A DNA stretch of 5,048 nt from Acetobacteraceae bacterium (GTDB lineage: Bacteria; Pseudomonadota; Alphaproteobacteria; Acetobacterales; Acetobacteraceae), in NCBI GenBank assembly GCA_947475475.1, contig CANJOG010000186.1:1-5048 (forward strand). Reading direction: 5' to 3'. The position numbers and the translations under genes are program-made. Under the pieces are notes generated by a model, which ran no database searches, was not told the DNA's origin, and was given only the letters and a program-made list of their open reading frames with translations. Below, in pieces: positions 1 to 5,048 of the stretch (the stretch's first letter is position 1; the number at the start of each line of letters is the position of its first letter).

Positions 1-672
1 CCGAATTCGTCCACCATGATGGAGCGTTTCAAAACCTATGCGGTGGAGCGCGGCATCAAGATCACCTCGGTGGACAAGTTCGACCAGGGCACCCAGGATC
101 TGACGCCGCAATTGCTGGCGGCCAAGCGGGCCAATCCGGATGTGCTGATGTTCCAGGGGGCGACCACGCCGGACATGGCGCGGGGCCTGCGCAATCTTGA
201 TGAGATCGGCTGGGATGTTCCGGTCGGTGGCAGCCTGACCATGACGGCGCTCTATGGCCCGATCGCGAAATCGGCCGGGCCGGCAGCGGCCAAGCACATC
301 ACCGCCGCGTTGCAGATCAAGAGCTTCACCTATTGCGCGGGCGATGCGCTCGGCCAGTCCGATTATTCGAAGTTCCTTGAGCGGCTGAAGAAGGAAGAGC
401 CGACCCGCTTTGATCAGCTTGCCTATTCCCTGGCGGCCTGGACCTATGATTCGGTGATGTATGTGAAGGCGGCCGCCGAGGGTGCGGGTGTCGCCGATGG
501 CCGCAAGATGGTGGACTGGGTCGAGAATAATCCCGGCAAGGTGGCAGCGATCACCGGGCCTGGCTATGCCAATAAGGACACCCATTTCATGGCCAATTCC
601 AAGACCATGGTGATGGTCGAGGACCCCGGCAGCATCCGCAGCGACGGGCTGATGAAGCGCGCCGGCTGCTGA
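1..672 (+). CDS. ABC transporter substrate-binding protein, branched-chain amino acid/amide type (5' partial)
   Basis: This is the C-terminal 223 residues of a periplasmic ligand-binding protein that would deliver a small solute (amino acid, amide, urea or similar) to a LivHMGF-type ABC importer. The frame is open from base 1, so the ATGs at 16 and 19 are internal and the signal peptide and first lobe lie outside the window. The Peripla_BP_6/LivK pattern is visible. FDQGTQDLTPQLLAAK followed by NPDVLMFQG (residues about 27-53) is the typical 'D-x-T-x-Q-L ... P-D-V' strand-helix-strand. AWTYDSVMYVKAAAEGAG (146-163) is the usual C-terminal-lobe helix, and a G-P-G-Y-A-N-K-D-T-H stretch (186-195) sits near the end as in this family. 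The chain ends in Cys, and another Cys lies at residue 112. The ligand cannot be deduced from this half. The gene is followed by a strong terminator, so it is the last gene of its unit; any permease and ATPase genes would be upstream or elsewhere. The family call is firm, the substrate unknown. Confidence 0.93.
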   Translation, partial: PNSSTMMERFKTYAVERGIKITSVDKFDQGTQDLTPQLLAAKRANPDVLMFQGATTPDMARGLRNLDEIGWDVPVGGSLTMTALYGPIAKSAGPAAAKHITAALQIKSFTYCAGDALGQSDYSKFLERLKKEEPTRFDQLAYSLAAWTYDSVMYVKAAAEGAGVADGRKMVDWVENNPGKVAAITGPGYANKDTHFMANSKTMVMVEDPGSIRSDGLMKRAGC

Positions 673-689
673 GCGCGTCCTGTATTTTG

Positions 690-723
690 AAAGGCGGCGG
701 GTTTCGGCCCGCCGTCTTTTTTT
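690..723 (+). terminator. Rho-independent terminator of the substrate-binding protein gene
   Basis: A 12-bp stem (690-701 with 708-719, one G-U pair) encloses a six-base loop TTTCGG. The core is GGCGGG/CCCGCC. The 3' arm runs into seven consecutive T (717-723). It starts 17 nt after the stop codon, which is the classic intrinsic terminator position and form. Confidence 0.93.
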
Positions 724-782
724 GTGCGCCCAGCAGGCCGGCGGGGCGCCCGCACATTTTCTTCACGCTTTTGGTCATGAAG

Positions 783-805
783 TCTTTACGATCTTTACCT
801 ATATG
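783..805 (+). promoter_or_regulatory. Putative promoter/operator region of the outer-membrane protein gene
   Basis: The stretch about 757-805 is clearly AT-rich against a GC-rich background, and it lies after the upstream terminator, so a promoter is expected here. A TATATG hexamer (800-805, 4/6 to the -10 consensus) lies 39 nt before the ATG at 845. No good -35 lies 16-18 nt upstream of it. Instead, the 7-mer TCTTTAC occurs twice, at 783-789 and 792-798, a 9-bp period, just upstream of the -10. A near-tandem repeat replacing a weak -35 could be a regulator site. An alternative pairing is TTCACG (762-767) with TTTACG (785-790) at 17 nt. The exact start of transcription is not determined by sequence. 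Confidence 0.3.
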
Positions 806-844
806 CGGGGTTAAGACCGTGGTCACCGATTCGACCGGGGCAAA

Positions 845-1996
845 ATGATCGGACCAAGTCTCGCCATGACCCGCCTGCGCCGCATGCTGTGCCTGTTCAT
901 CGCTCTAGGAGCCCTCGTGCTGGCCACACCTGCGTGGGCGGCGGAGGAACCGGCTGCCGGCTCTGGCTGGGAGGCGGGCGGAACCTTTACCACCAAGTTC
1001 CAGGCCGATATCTCCAAGGCGCGCGGCGCGCCCACGCGGGTGTCGCTCTACAATGACAGCGAACTGAGCTTTTTCGCCAATTATGGCAGCGTGTTCTCCC
1101 TGAACGGTGACATCAAATACGAGCGGACCCGCGCTCCCAACCTGCTGAGCTATTACCCCGATCGCAACAACGTCTTTCGCTCCGAGGCAGCCACGCTTCG
1201 CCAGCTTTATGTGACGGTGCGGCCGACCGATAAGGTCGAGCTCTATGCGGGCAAAATTCATCCGGCCTTTGGCTCGGCCTACAAGTTGATGCCGGGCCTT
1301 TTCTACCCCTTCGCCACGGATTATGAGCAGGATGAGCGGCTGGGCTTTGGTGCCTCGGTTGGACTGCCCTTGCCGGGCACGCCACGCCTGTCGGTGGAGG
1401 TGTTCAAGCTCGACACCACTTTCCTGTCCAACACCGTCTTCTCCCGCCCGGCGCTGAACGATCCCACGGCGGTGCGGCTGCTGCGCTATACGCATGGGCA
1501 ATTTGGCCCGTCCAATACGAATGGGCTGAGGAGTGTAACGGCCGCCTTGCGCGGCGGGGTGGCTGGTGAGGGGCTCGCCTGGCAGGTGTCGGCCACTCAT
1601 GAGGCGACGGATCAGCCGGGGGCGCGGGCGGAGAATGGTTTCTCGATCGGCGGCGTTTATGACCCGACCGGCGAGGGCATCAGGATTGGCGATGTCGGCG
1701 TCACGCCATTTGCCGAATATGCGGTGTTCGAGAATTTCTCCACTATTCGCGGCCTGGGCCGGCACTATGGGCAGATTGGCGTGTCTTTCGGCCTGGATCG
1801 CTGGACGCTGGCCTTTGCCGGCGGTGTGCGGGTCAGCAGCGGGTCGCTGCGTGCGACCGATCACCAGCAGAGCGTCTCGATGACCTATGAGGTGCTGGAC
1901 GGGTTGCAGGTGGGCGCCGGGTTGCACCGGGTGATCATCGGTGGGCGCGACAGCATGACACTGGCGCCGGCGCTGAGCTACGAGACCAAGTTCTGA
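845..1996 (+). CDS. Putative outer-membrane beta-barrel (porin-like) protein with signal peptide
   Basis: This is a 383-residue protein, probably an outer-membrane barrel; I do not recognise the exact family. The N-terminus is a Sec signal peptide: positive residues (R10, R12, R13), a hydrophobic core (LCLFIALGALVLA, 15-27) and an AWA cleavage motif ending at A32. The mature part is rich in Gly, aromatic residues and alternating polar/hydrophobic strands, for example LYVTVRPTDKVELYAGKIHP (121-140) and WTLAFAGGVRVSSGSL (320-335). The chain ends in the Phe (SYETKF) that marks BAM substrates. GKIHPAFG (136-143) recalls the 'GKxxPxFG' turn of several porin families, but this is only a resemblance. 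The start at 845 has GGGG at 837-840 four bases ahead. The ATG at 866 would give a more normal signal peptide (MTRLRRMLCL...) but has no clear Shine-Dalgarno, so either start is possible. The gene stands alone between a terminator and a convergent operon, so its substrate cannot be inferred from neighbours. Confidence 0.82.
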   Translation: MIGPSLAMTRLRRMLCLFIALGALVLATPAWAAEEPAAGSGWEAGGTFTTKFQADISKARGAPTRVSLYNDSELSFFANYGSVFSLNGDIKYERTRAPNLLSYYPDRNNVFRSEAATLRQLYVTVRPTDKVELYAGKIHPAFGSAYKLMPGLFYPFATDYEQDERLGFGASVGLPLPGTPRLSVEVFKLDTTFLSNTVFSRPALNDPTAVRLLRYTHGQFGPSNTNGLRSVTAALRGGVAGEGLAWQVSATHEATDQPGARAENGFSIGGVYDPTGEGIRIGDVGVTPFAEYAVFENFSTIRGLGRHYGQIGVSFGLDRWTLAFAGGVRVSSGSLRATDHQQSVSMTYEVLDGLQVGAGLHRVIIGGRDSMTLAPALSYETKF

Positions 1997-2015
1997 TCCT
2001 TGGCGCCAGGCCCAT

Positions 2016-3209
2016 TCAGGCGCGGACCAGGGCTTTCAGCAACTTGTCGCGCTCGCTGCCGGGCAAGATGTCGGCCAGGGTCGCAGCATTCAGGCCGTAA
2101 TGTTCGGCCAGCACGGTGCGGGTGATGGCGCGCAGGGACGTGGTCGGGCGCAGGTCGCGCGCCTCATGCAGATCCTTCTCGCCAAGACCCGGCCAGTCCG
2201 CCAGGACCGATCCACCTTGCACTGCGCCACCGGCCAGGAAGGCGGCCATCCCTGTGCCGTGATCCGTGCCATTGGTGCCATTTTCCCGCACTGTGCGGCC
2301 GAATTCGGTGGCGATCAGCACCACGGTCTGGTTCCAGGCGGCACCTAGACCGGTGCGCAGGGCGAGAATTCCGGCATCGAGGGATTTCAGCGGCTGGGTG
2401 AGGCGATTGGCCTGGGCGGCATGGGTGTCCCAGCCGCCGAGTTCGAGTGCGGCGAGGCGCGGTCCATCGGGAGCGGCGAGCAATTTGCCGGCGGAAAGGG
2501 CGAGATTGGCGAAGCTGAAGCGCGTGGCGGTGTCCTTGCTGTCATCGGCGCCGATCACGCCAGCGGCATAGTCGCGCTCGGCCATGCCGGCGGCGAGGGC
2601 GGGGCCGGTGACCGGGTCGGTGCGGTGGAGGGCGAGCACCTGGGCGTAGAGATCGGCGGGCGGGCGTTGCGCGCCTTGCGGCAGGAAACTGCCGACACTG
2701 GCCGGGCCGCGCAGCAGCAAGGGGAGCGAGACACCGACCGCCAGCGCCGTCTGCGCGCCGCCCGGCTTTTGCGGCAGGGCGGCGGCGAGGCGGTTCAGCC
2801 AGCCGCTGGAAAGACGCTCGCCGGCGCCACATTCGAGGCAGTCCTGGGCGATGAAATGGCTGCGTTCGGGGGAAAAACCGCCAACCGCGTGAAAGACGGT
2901 CAGCAGGCGCTCGCCATAGAGTCCGTGCAGTCCGGCCAGCGCCGGATGCAGGCCGAAATGTCCGTCCAGCGGCAGAGCGCCGCCCTCGGCTCCCGGCGGT
3001 GGGACGGCGAGCCTGCTGCGCGCGGCGGCCAGGCCGGGATCGGCATGCGGCGGGACGGCATGCAGACCGTCCAGCCCGCCGCGCAGCAGAATGACCACAA
3101 AACGCCGGCTGGTCGCGGCGGCGGCGAAGGCGGCGGACATGCCGGGCGCGGTCAGGAGCGGGGCGAACAGGCCGGCCAAAGTGGCGCGGCGGGTGATGGC
3201 GAGTGTCAT
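2016..3209 (-). CDS. DUF1501 family protein (alkaline-phosphatase-like fold) with Tat-like signal
   Basis: This 397-residue protein matches the DUF1501 family. Family blocks, in order, are FVVILLRGGLDGLHAVPP (37-54), RSHFIAQDCLECG (116-128), LELGGWDTHAAQ (255-266) and ATEFGRTVRENGTNGTDHGT (300-319), followed by AFLAGGAVQGG (323-333). The family is related to alkaline-phosphatase/sulfatase-like enzymes. By analogy D47, D261, H263, E302, D316 and H317 are candidate metal ligands (inference). No substrate is established. The N-terminus ITRRATLAGL (5-14) followed by a hydrophobic stretch and AFA (27-29) looks like a Tat signal, though T10 replaces the usual Phe, so periplasmic or exported location is likely. 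The start at 3209 is preferred over in-frame starts further upstream. It is preceded by AGAGG with 8-nt spacing, lies 2 nt after the DUF1800 stop, and begins exactly at the signal peptide; the longer reading is Arg/Pro-rich and overlaps the neighbour. It is the second gene of the operon. Confidence 0.93.
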   Translation of the reverse strand: MTLAITRRATLAGLFAPLLTAPGMSAAFAAAATSRRFVVILLRGGLDGLHAVPPHADPGLAAARSRLAVPPPGAEGGALPLDGHFGLHPALAGLHGLYGERLLTVFHAVGGFSPERSHFIAQDCLECGAGERLSSGWLNRLAAALPQKPGGAQTALAVGVSLPLLLRGPASVGSFLPQGAQRPPADLYAQVLALHRTDPVTGPALAAGMAERDYAAGVIGADDSKDTATRFSFANLALSAGKLLAAPDGPRLAALELGGWDTHAAQANRLTQPLKSLDAGILALRTGLGAAWNQTVVLIATEFGRTVRENGTNGTDHGTGMAAFLAGGAVQGGSVLADWPGLGEKDLHEARDLRPTTSLRAITRTVLAEHYGLNAATLADILPGSERDKLLKALVRA

Positions 3210-3211
3210 CT

Positions 3212-4498
3212 TTAGCGCCTCTGGAATTCGGGGGAGGCCAGCAACAGGGCCAGTGCCTCGCGCCGGGAGGGCGCACCACGCAGCCGGTCCAGCGTCGCGG
3301 CGCCGAGCAGCGGGCCGAGGGTGGACTCCGCGATGGCGAGAGGATCGGCGTCCGGGGCGCGGCCGGCCAGCGCATAGGCGGCATCGACGCGGCGGAGCAG
3401 GGCTTCGGGGCCGGTCCATCCGGAGGCGGTATCCGGCCAGCCATTGGGCAGCGGGGCATTGAAGGGGATCTGGCCGAGCCCGGCCATGACGGAGATCAGA
3501 TCGGGCCGACGGTCAGGGCCAAGGGAGAGGGCGCGCAGGCTCGCCAGCACGAAATCGAGCGGGCTGCGGAGTTTTCCGGCCGGTTCCCACGCCTGGGGCA
3601 GCTCGATGATTGCGCGGGAGGCGGCGCCGAGATCGCCATCGGTGTCGCGCAGAACCGATTCGATGCGCCGCACGGCCTCGGGCGGTGGGGAGTCGGCGAC
3701 GAAATGGCGGGCGAGCTTGGTGGCCAGATGCCGGTATGTCGCCGGATGGGTGGCGAGGAAATCGAGCGCCGTCAGTCCGCCTGCCTCGCCATCGGCAAAG
3801 CGTTGCCCCATCACCGTGGCGCCGCCCGGCTCATGGGCGCGGGGGCGGAACAGGAAGCCACGCGGCTCCTGCTGCACGCGGACGGACCAGCCGGTCAGCA
3901 GGCGGGCCAGGGCGGTGACGTCAGCCTGGGTGTAGCCGCCGGCGGGGGAGATCGTGTGGAGTTCCAGACATTCACGGGCGAGGTTTTCGTTGAGCCCACG
4001 CCGTGAGACCTGGCCGGCCTGGCTTGCCGGGCCGATCGACTGCGCATTATCGAGATAGATCAGCATGGCCGGGTGGCGCATGACGGCGCGCAGCATGTCG
4101 GCGAAACGGCCGGTGACATGCGGGCGAATCGCCTCGGCCACATAGGCGCCAACCAGCGGGGCGCAGCCGGGCATGCGGGCGCTGATGGTGAAGTGGTTGG
4201 CCCAGAACCAGACCAGCCGCTCGCGGAACGGGGTCTGGGAGGCCACCGCATGGTCAAGCAGGCGAATGGTCTCGCCGCGATAGAGGGCACGGGCGGCGGC
4301 GATGGCTTCGGGCGTCTTTTCCAGTTGCTGGCGGGCGATGGCGGCCAGCGCCGTCTCGGCCTTGCTGGCCCCGTCAGGCCCCGGATCGGCGCCGGCAAGC
4401 TGGGCTGCGAGCCAGGCGCGTGGATCGCCGGGCAGCGCCTCATTGCCGCGCCGGCCAAGGCCAAATCGCGCCAGGGCGTGGAATTGTTCGGTCTGCAT
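3212..4498 (-). CDS. DUF1800 family protein, no signal peptide
   Basis: This 428-residue protein carries the whole DUF1800 block series. The blocks are ALARFGLG near the N-terminus (8-15), ERLVWFWANHFTIS (93-106), MLIYLDNAQSIG (145-156), GLNENLARECLELHTISP (168-185), YTQADVTALARLLTGW (189-204), and LDFLATHPATYRHLATKLAR followed by HFV (245-267). They continue with KLRSPLDFVLASLRAL (309-324), LGQIPFNAPLPNGWPDTASG (341-360) and the terminal LLLASPEFQRR (418-428). The biochemical role of the family is not established to my knowledge. DUF1800 genes are very often found next to DUF1501 genes, as here, suggesting the two products act together. The protein starts directly at the first family block. 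An in-frame TAG at 4508-4510 lies only three codons before the ATG, so no N-terminal export signal can be encoded upstream. The Shine-Dalgarno is weak (GGTAG about 10 nt upstream). It is the first gene of the operon, divergent from the EF-G gene. Confidence 0.93.
   Translation of the reverse strand: MQTEQFHALARFGLGRRGNEALPGDPRAWLAAQLAGADPGPDGASKAETALAAIARQQLEKTPEAIAAARALYRGETIRLLDHAVASQTPFRERLVWFWANHFTISARMPGCAPLVGAYVAEAIRPHVTGRFADMLRAVMRHPAMLIYLDNAQSIGPASQAGQVSRRGLNENLARECLELHTISPAGGYTQADVTALARLLTGWSVRVQQEPRGFLFRPRAHEPGGATVMGQRFADGEAGGLTALDFLATHPATYRHLATKLARHFVADSPPPEAVRRIESVLRDTDGDLGAASRAIIELPQAWEPAGKLRSPLDFVLASLRALSLGPDRRPDLISVMAGLGQIPFNAPLPNGWPDTASGWTGPEALLRRVDAAYALAGRAPDADPLAIAESTLGPLLGAATLDRLRGAPSRREALALLLASPEFQRR
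3218..3222 (-). promoter_or_regulatory. Ribosome binding site deciding the DUF1501 start
   Basis: On the minus strand AGAGG lies 8 nt before the ATG at 3209, inside the last codons of the DUF1800 gene. This supports translational coupling of the pair and rejects the longer upstream start. Confidence 0.7.
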
Positions 4499-4518
4499 GG
4501 CGCCAGACTACCAAATGG

Positions 4519-4537
4519 CCTGTGACAGGTCTGTTAC
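4519..4537. repeat. Overlapping small inverted repeats near the DUF1800 start (possible operator)
   Basis: CCTGT-G-ACAGG (4519-4529) is a perfect inverted repeat with a one-base centre. It overlaps GTGACAG-GT-CTGTTAC (4522-4537), a second inverted repeat with 7-base arms and one mismatch. The pair lies 21-39 nt upstream of the DUF1800 ATG, where an operator could act. It is short enough to be chance, and no regulator family is assigned. Confidence 0.25.
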
Positions 4538-4742
4538 GAATTGTCTCCAACTGGCGGCGGGAGGCGCTCGTTGCAGCCTGTCCCGCATGAAAGGCAACCC
4601 CGCCCTTCGTCTCCGCCGGGGCCGGGGCGGCTTTCCCGCTTGCAAATCGCCCCGTGCTGTCGCACATGAGCGCCGCAGCAAAGGGCCGGTTGGCTTGATG
4701 ACGTCGGGATTGGTTCGACGCAGGTCGCCGGGGATTCATGGT

Positions 4743-4780
4743 CGGGCGCGCGGGGCAGGGTGATCCTGCCGGCGCGCCCG
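4743..4780 (+). promoter_or_regulatory. Strong GC-rich hairpin immediately upstream of the EF-G ribosome binding site
   Basis: CGGGCGCGC (4743-4751) pairs perfectly with GCGCGCCCG (4772-4780). Inside it, GGCAGG (4754-4759) pairs with CCTGCC (4765-4770) around the loop GTGAT. The two stems are separated by a small 2x1 internal loop, giving 15 base pairs. The 3' foot lies 9 nt before GGAGG (4790-4794). No T run follows, so it is not a standard intrinsic terminator. If transcribed it would be a leader structure; if upstream of the transcript start it could be a protein-binding palindrome. The structure is seen directly; the role is inferred. Confidence 0.5.
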
Positions 4781-4789
4781 CTGTGGTAT

Positions 4790-4794
4790 GGAGG
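4790..4794 (+). promoter_or_regulatory. Shine-Dalgarno sequence of the EF-G gene
   Basis: GGAGG sits 6 nt before the GTG at 4801. It fixes this non-ATG start. The ATG at 4788 overlaps the motif and is in another frame, so it is not the start. Confidence 0.85.
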
Positions 4795-4800
4795 TTTACC

Positions 4801-5048
4801 GTGGCCGAAACGTATCTCGACAAGATCCGCAACATTGGAATTACCGCGCATATCGATGCGGGCAAGACCACGACCACGGAGCGTATCCTCTACTACACTG
4901 GTATGTCTCACAAGATTGGCGAGGTGCACGACGGTGCCACCACGACCGATTACATGGACCAGGAGCGTGAGCGCGGTATTACCATCACGTCGGCCGCCGT
5001 CACCTGCGAGTGGAAAGACCACCGCATCAACATCATCGACACGCCCGG
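4801..5048 (+). CDS. fusA: Elongation factor G, N-terminal part (3' partial)
   Basis: The first 82 complete codons encode the GTPase domain of EF-G, which drives ribosomal translocation and, with RRF, ribosome recycling in the cytoplasm. The start is GTG with a strong GGAGG 6 nt upstream. Motifs are the P-loop AHIDAGKT (17-24), the following TTTERILYYTG, the switch I segment ERERGITITSAA (55-66) with the Mg2+-coordinating Thr in RGIT (58-61), and the start of the G3 motif DTPG (80-83), where the window ends. Context is unusual: rpsL and rpsG are not upstream; instead there is a 302-bp gap and a divergent DUF1800 gene. Residues such as ITAHIDAGK and TTTDYMDQERERG differ from the IMAHIDAGK and ATMDWMEQEQERG forms common in str-operon EF-G. 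The gene may therefore be a second EF-G paralogue rather than the housekeeping copy (inference). The EF-G family call is firm; the paralogue class is open. Confidence 0.93.
   Translation, partial: MAETYLDKIRNIGITAHIDAGKTTTTERILYYTGMSHKIGEVHDGATTTDYMDQERERGITITSAAVTCEWKDHRINIIDTP

Larger units (their letters stand above)
4499..4800. other. Intergenic region between divergent DUF1800 and EF-G genes
   Basis: This 302-bp region has no convincing gene: open frames through it are shadows without family-like sequence or a ribosome binding site. It must contain the promoters of both the minus-strand DUF operon and the plus-strand EF-G gene, but no strong sigma-70 pair is visible. The best weak candidate for EF-G is TTGGTT (4710-4715) with ATTCAT (4734-4739) at 18 nt, each only 3/6 to consensus. 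A palindrome (4519-4529) lies near the DUF1800 end and a strong hairpin (4743-4780) near the EF-G end. A GC-rich patch at 4600-4630 can form 5-6 bp stems of doubtful meaning. No tRNA was found. Confidence 0.7.

Noticed and set aside
905..1927. Long 340-codon open frame on the minus strand across the outer-membrane protein gene
   Set aside because: Its translation is Arg/Gln/His-rich with no family motif. The opposite frame has a signal peptide, barrel-like strands and a terminal Phe. It is a GC-rich antisense shadow.
2003..2023. GCGCC...GGCGC inverted repeat at the convergent gene ends as a terminator
   Set aside because: Only 5 bp with an 11-nt loop and no T tract on either strand; common by chance in GC-rich DNA.
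2421..3215. 264-codon plus-strand frame across the DUF1501 gene
   Set aside because: Gly/Gln/Ala-rich low-complexity translation, no ribosome binding site, and full overlap with a gene carrying clear DUF1501 motifs.
3210..3419. N-terminal extension of DUF1501 to an upstream in-frame start
   Set aside because: The extra 70 residues are Arg/Pro-rich, overlap the DUF1800 gene and would bury the Tat-like signal. AGAGG and the signal peptide both point to the start at 3209.
3203..4006. 267-codon plus-strand frame across the DUF1800 gene
   Set aside because: Same character as other antisense shadows; all recognisable motifs are on the minus strand.
4600..4630. CCGCCC/GGGCGG pairing in the intergenic region as a regulatory hairpin
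   Set aside because: A short stem with a long loop, plus several competing pairings from simple G/C runs; no better than background.
4690..4740. GGTTCGAC motif as a tRNA T-arm
   Set aside because: No matching acceptor, anticodon or D arm can be built around it.
4534..5022. Minus-strand frame spanning the intergenic region and the start of EF-G
   Set aside because: It is antisense to an unmistakable EF-G N-terminus and has no recognisable protein features.

Overview
The window is GC-rich DNA with dense coding and alphaproteobacterial-looking gene content. It contains a Liv-type ABC substrate-binding protein, an outer-membrane barrel ending in phenylalanine, a DUF1800/DUF1501 pair and an EF-G gene. 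Base composition and protein style suggest a Rhodospirillales-like alphaproteobacterium. That placement is an impression from sequence style and was not tested by phylogeny.

Layout, left to right. (1) Bases 1-672 (+) hold the C-terminal 223 residues of a periplasmic substrate-binding protein of the branched-chain amino acid/amide type. A textbook intrinsic terminator at 690-723 follows. (2) Bases 724-844 are a promoter-bearing spacer. Its AT-rich stretch carries a 7-bp direct repeat just ahead of a TATAT-like -10. (3) Bases 845-1996 (+) encode a 383-aa signal-peptide-bearing protein, probably an outer-membrane beta-barrel of unrecognised family. (4) Bases 2016-4498 (-) are a two-gene operon, a DUF1800 protein upstream and a DUF1501 protein downstream, with 2 nt between them. 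It converges on the barrel gene with a gap of only 19 bp. (5) Bases 4499-4800 are an intergenic region between divergent genes. It holds a small palindrome near the DUF1800 start and a strong GC-rich hairpin directly before the ribosome binding site of the next gene. (6) Bases 4801-5048 (+) are the 5' end of an elongation factor G gene with a GTG start, cut by the window edge.

The genes do not form one pathway. They are four transcription units placed side by side: nutrient uptake, an envelope protein, an exported pair of unresolved function, and translation. The most interesting points are the DUF1800/DUF1501 pair, in which only DUF1501 carries an export (Tat-like) signal, and the EF-G gene. 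The EF-G gene lies outside the usual rpsL-rpsG-fusA-tuf order and has a large hairpin just upstream of its Shine-Dalgarno sequence. No mobile element, CRISPR array, tRNA or rRNA was seen.
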